Source: Paraburkholderia phenoliruptrix | Lineage (GTDB): Bacteria; Pseudomonadota; Gammaproteobacteria; Burkholderiales; Burkholderiaceae | NCBI RefSeq assembly: GCF_902859825.1 | Contig: NZ_CADIKB010000030.1 | Span: 22,706-86,705, forward strand | Length of the DNA: 64,000 nt | Reading direction: 5' to 3' | Shown: piece by piece, positions 63,785 to 64,000 of the stretch | Numbering within the stretch: the stretch's first letter is position 1 | Layout: every line of letters begins with the position of its first letter | The notes under the pieces: generated by a model | The model's database searches: none | What the model saw: the letters and a program-made list of their open reading frames with translations, nothing else | What the model was told of the DNA's origin: nothing | Translations under genes and position numbers: made by a program

Positions 63785-63819
63785 ACTGAGATGTGGCGGA
63801 TTTTTAACGAATCCCGGCC
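63767..63819 (-). repeat. Right terminal inverted repeat of the Tn3-family element
   Basis: 53 bp inverted match of the left end; it overlaps the last codons of the transposase frame. Confidence 0.93.
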
Positions 63820-64000
63820 AGGCCTCATCAGTGTCCTCGAGCAGCTTTCTCGCGGTGTCGACGCGAACCTGCTCCACGAATACCGAAGGGGTGTTACGTC
63901 CCGGTCTATTTGAGGATCGGCATCCCGCGCTATTCGAGATGAAACGAAACGGGTTGTCTCGCGCTGCGATAGAAGTGCACATGATGAAGCAAGGCGCGGG
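63820..64000 (-). pseudogene. Fragment of an AraC/GlxA-type regulator next to the transposon (partial)
   Basis: The minus strand encodes TPSVFVEQVRVDTARKLLEDTDEA directly before the right repeat, which resembles the first helices of an AraC DNA-binding domain. The upstream residues look degraded, with better matches in other frames, and the window ends at 64000. The missing C-terminal part would lie where the transposon now is. This identification is tentative. Confidence 0.5.

Larger units (their letters stand above)
51202..63819. mobile_element. Tn3-family transposon carrying a type VI secretion effector cassette
   Basis: 12,618 bp bounded by 53-bp inverted repeats with five mismatches, beginning GGCCGGGATTCG and with the TCTAAG step at 35-40 that is typical of Tn3 ends. 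Inside are a Tn3 transposase (frameshifted), a large tyrosine recombinase, and an operon vgrG-effector-immunity-PAAR-adaptor-unknown on the opposite strand. The left end cuts a binding-protein gene; the right end abuts a different gene fragment. The bases next to the ends (GGGGC and AGGCC) do not form a target duplication. Confidence 0.9.

Noticed and set aside
1..64000. CRISPR arrays, rRNA or tRNA genes
   Set aside because: I saw no regularly spaced repeats and no cloverleaf or rRNA-like stretches; a tRNA scan was not possible here.

Overview
This window has the gene content and high-GC codon use of a Burkholderiaceae chromosome, most like Paraburkholderia or Caballeronia. I base this on the betaine-catabolic gene order, the Burkholderia-type porin, PHB genes and the low-oxygen locus. 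The genus is an inference.

Region 1 (1-29.7 kb) holds an almost complete route from choline-O-sulfate to serine. BetC (choline sulfatase) gives choline, BetA and BetB give glycine betaine, GbcAB gives dimethylglycine, DgcAB with an electron-transfer flavoprotein pair gives sarcosine, SoxBDAG gives glycine (only the end of soxA and soxG are in the window), and GlyA gives serine. FdhA and PurU deal with the released C1 units. BetI, a GbdR-type AraC regulator and a LysR protein are the likely regulators. Two substrate-binding proteins lie here without permease or ATPase genes. An MFS transporter, a class C beta-lactamase and a porin sit among or beside these genes.

Region 2 (29.7-40.4 kb) resembles the low-oxygen-activated locus known from Burkholderia cenocepacia: phosphotransacetylase, acetoacetyl-CoA reductase, a P-type ATPase, CreA, a YeeE/YedE pair, intracellular PHB depolymerase, LemA and a universal stress protein. 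Four FNR/ANR-type boxes lie in its intergenic regions. A BigR/SqrR-type persulfide sensor and the YeeE/YedE pair share an AT-rich 11-mer upstream. A 33-codon membrane-protein ORF with a near-perfect ribosome binding site lies just ahead of the P-type ATPase and had no separate ORF call.

Region 3 (40.6-51.2 kb) starts with an ISNCY transposase remnant. It continues with a reductase/regulator divergent pair, a YciI-like and an isochorismatase-like protein, and a dihydroxyacetone kinase (dhaKL) operon with a sugar/polyol ABC transporter. The transporter looks dead: one permease has an in-frame amber codon and the binding-protein gene has lost its 5' end.

Region 4 (51,202-63,819) is a 12.6-kb Tn3-family transposon with 53-bp terminal inverted repeats. 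It carries a tyrosine recombinase and a frameshifted Tn3 transposase. Its cargo is a compact type VI secretion cassette: vgrG with a transthyretin-like tail, a Tle3-like lipase effector, a lipoprotein immunity protein, PAAR, a Tla3-like adaptor and an unknown membrane protein. This transposon-borne effector-delivery module is the most striking item. The two flanks belong to different genes and show no target-site duplication, so the locus was probably rearranged after insertion.
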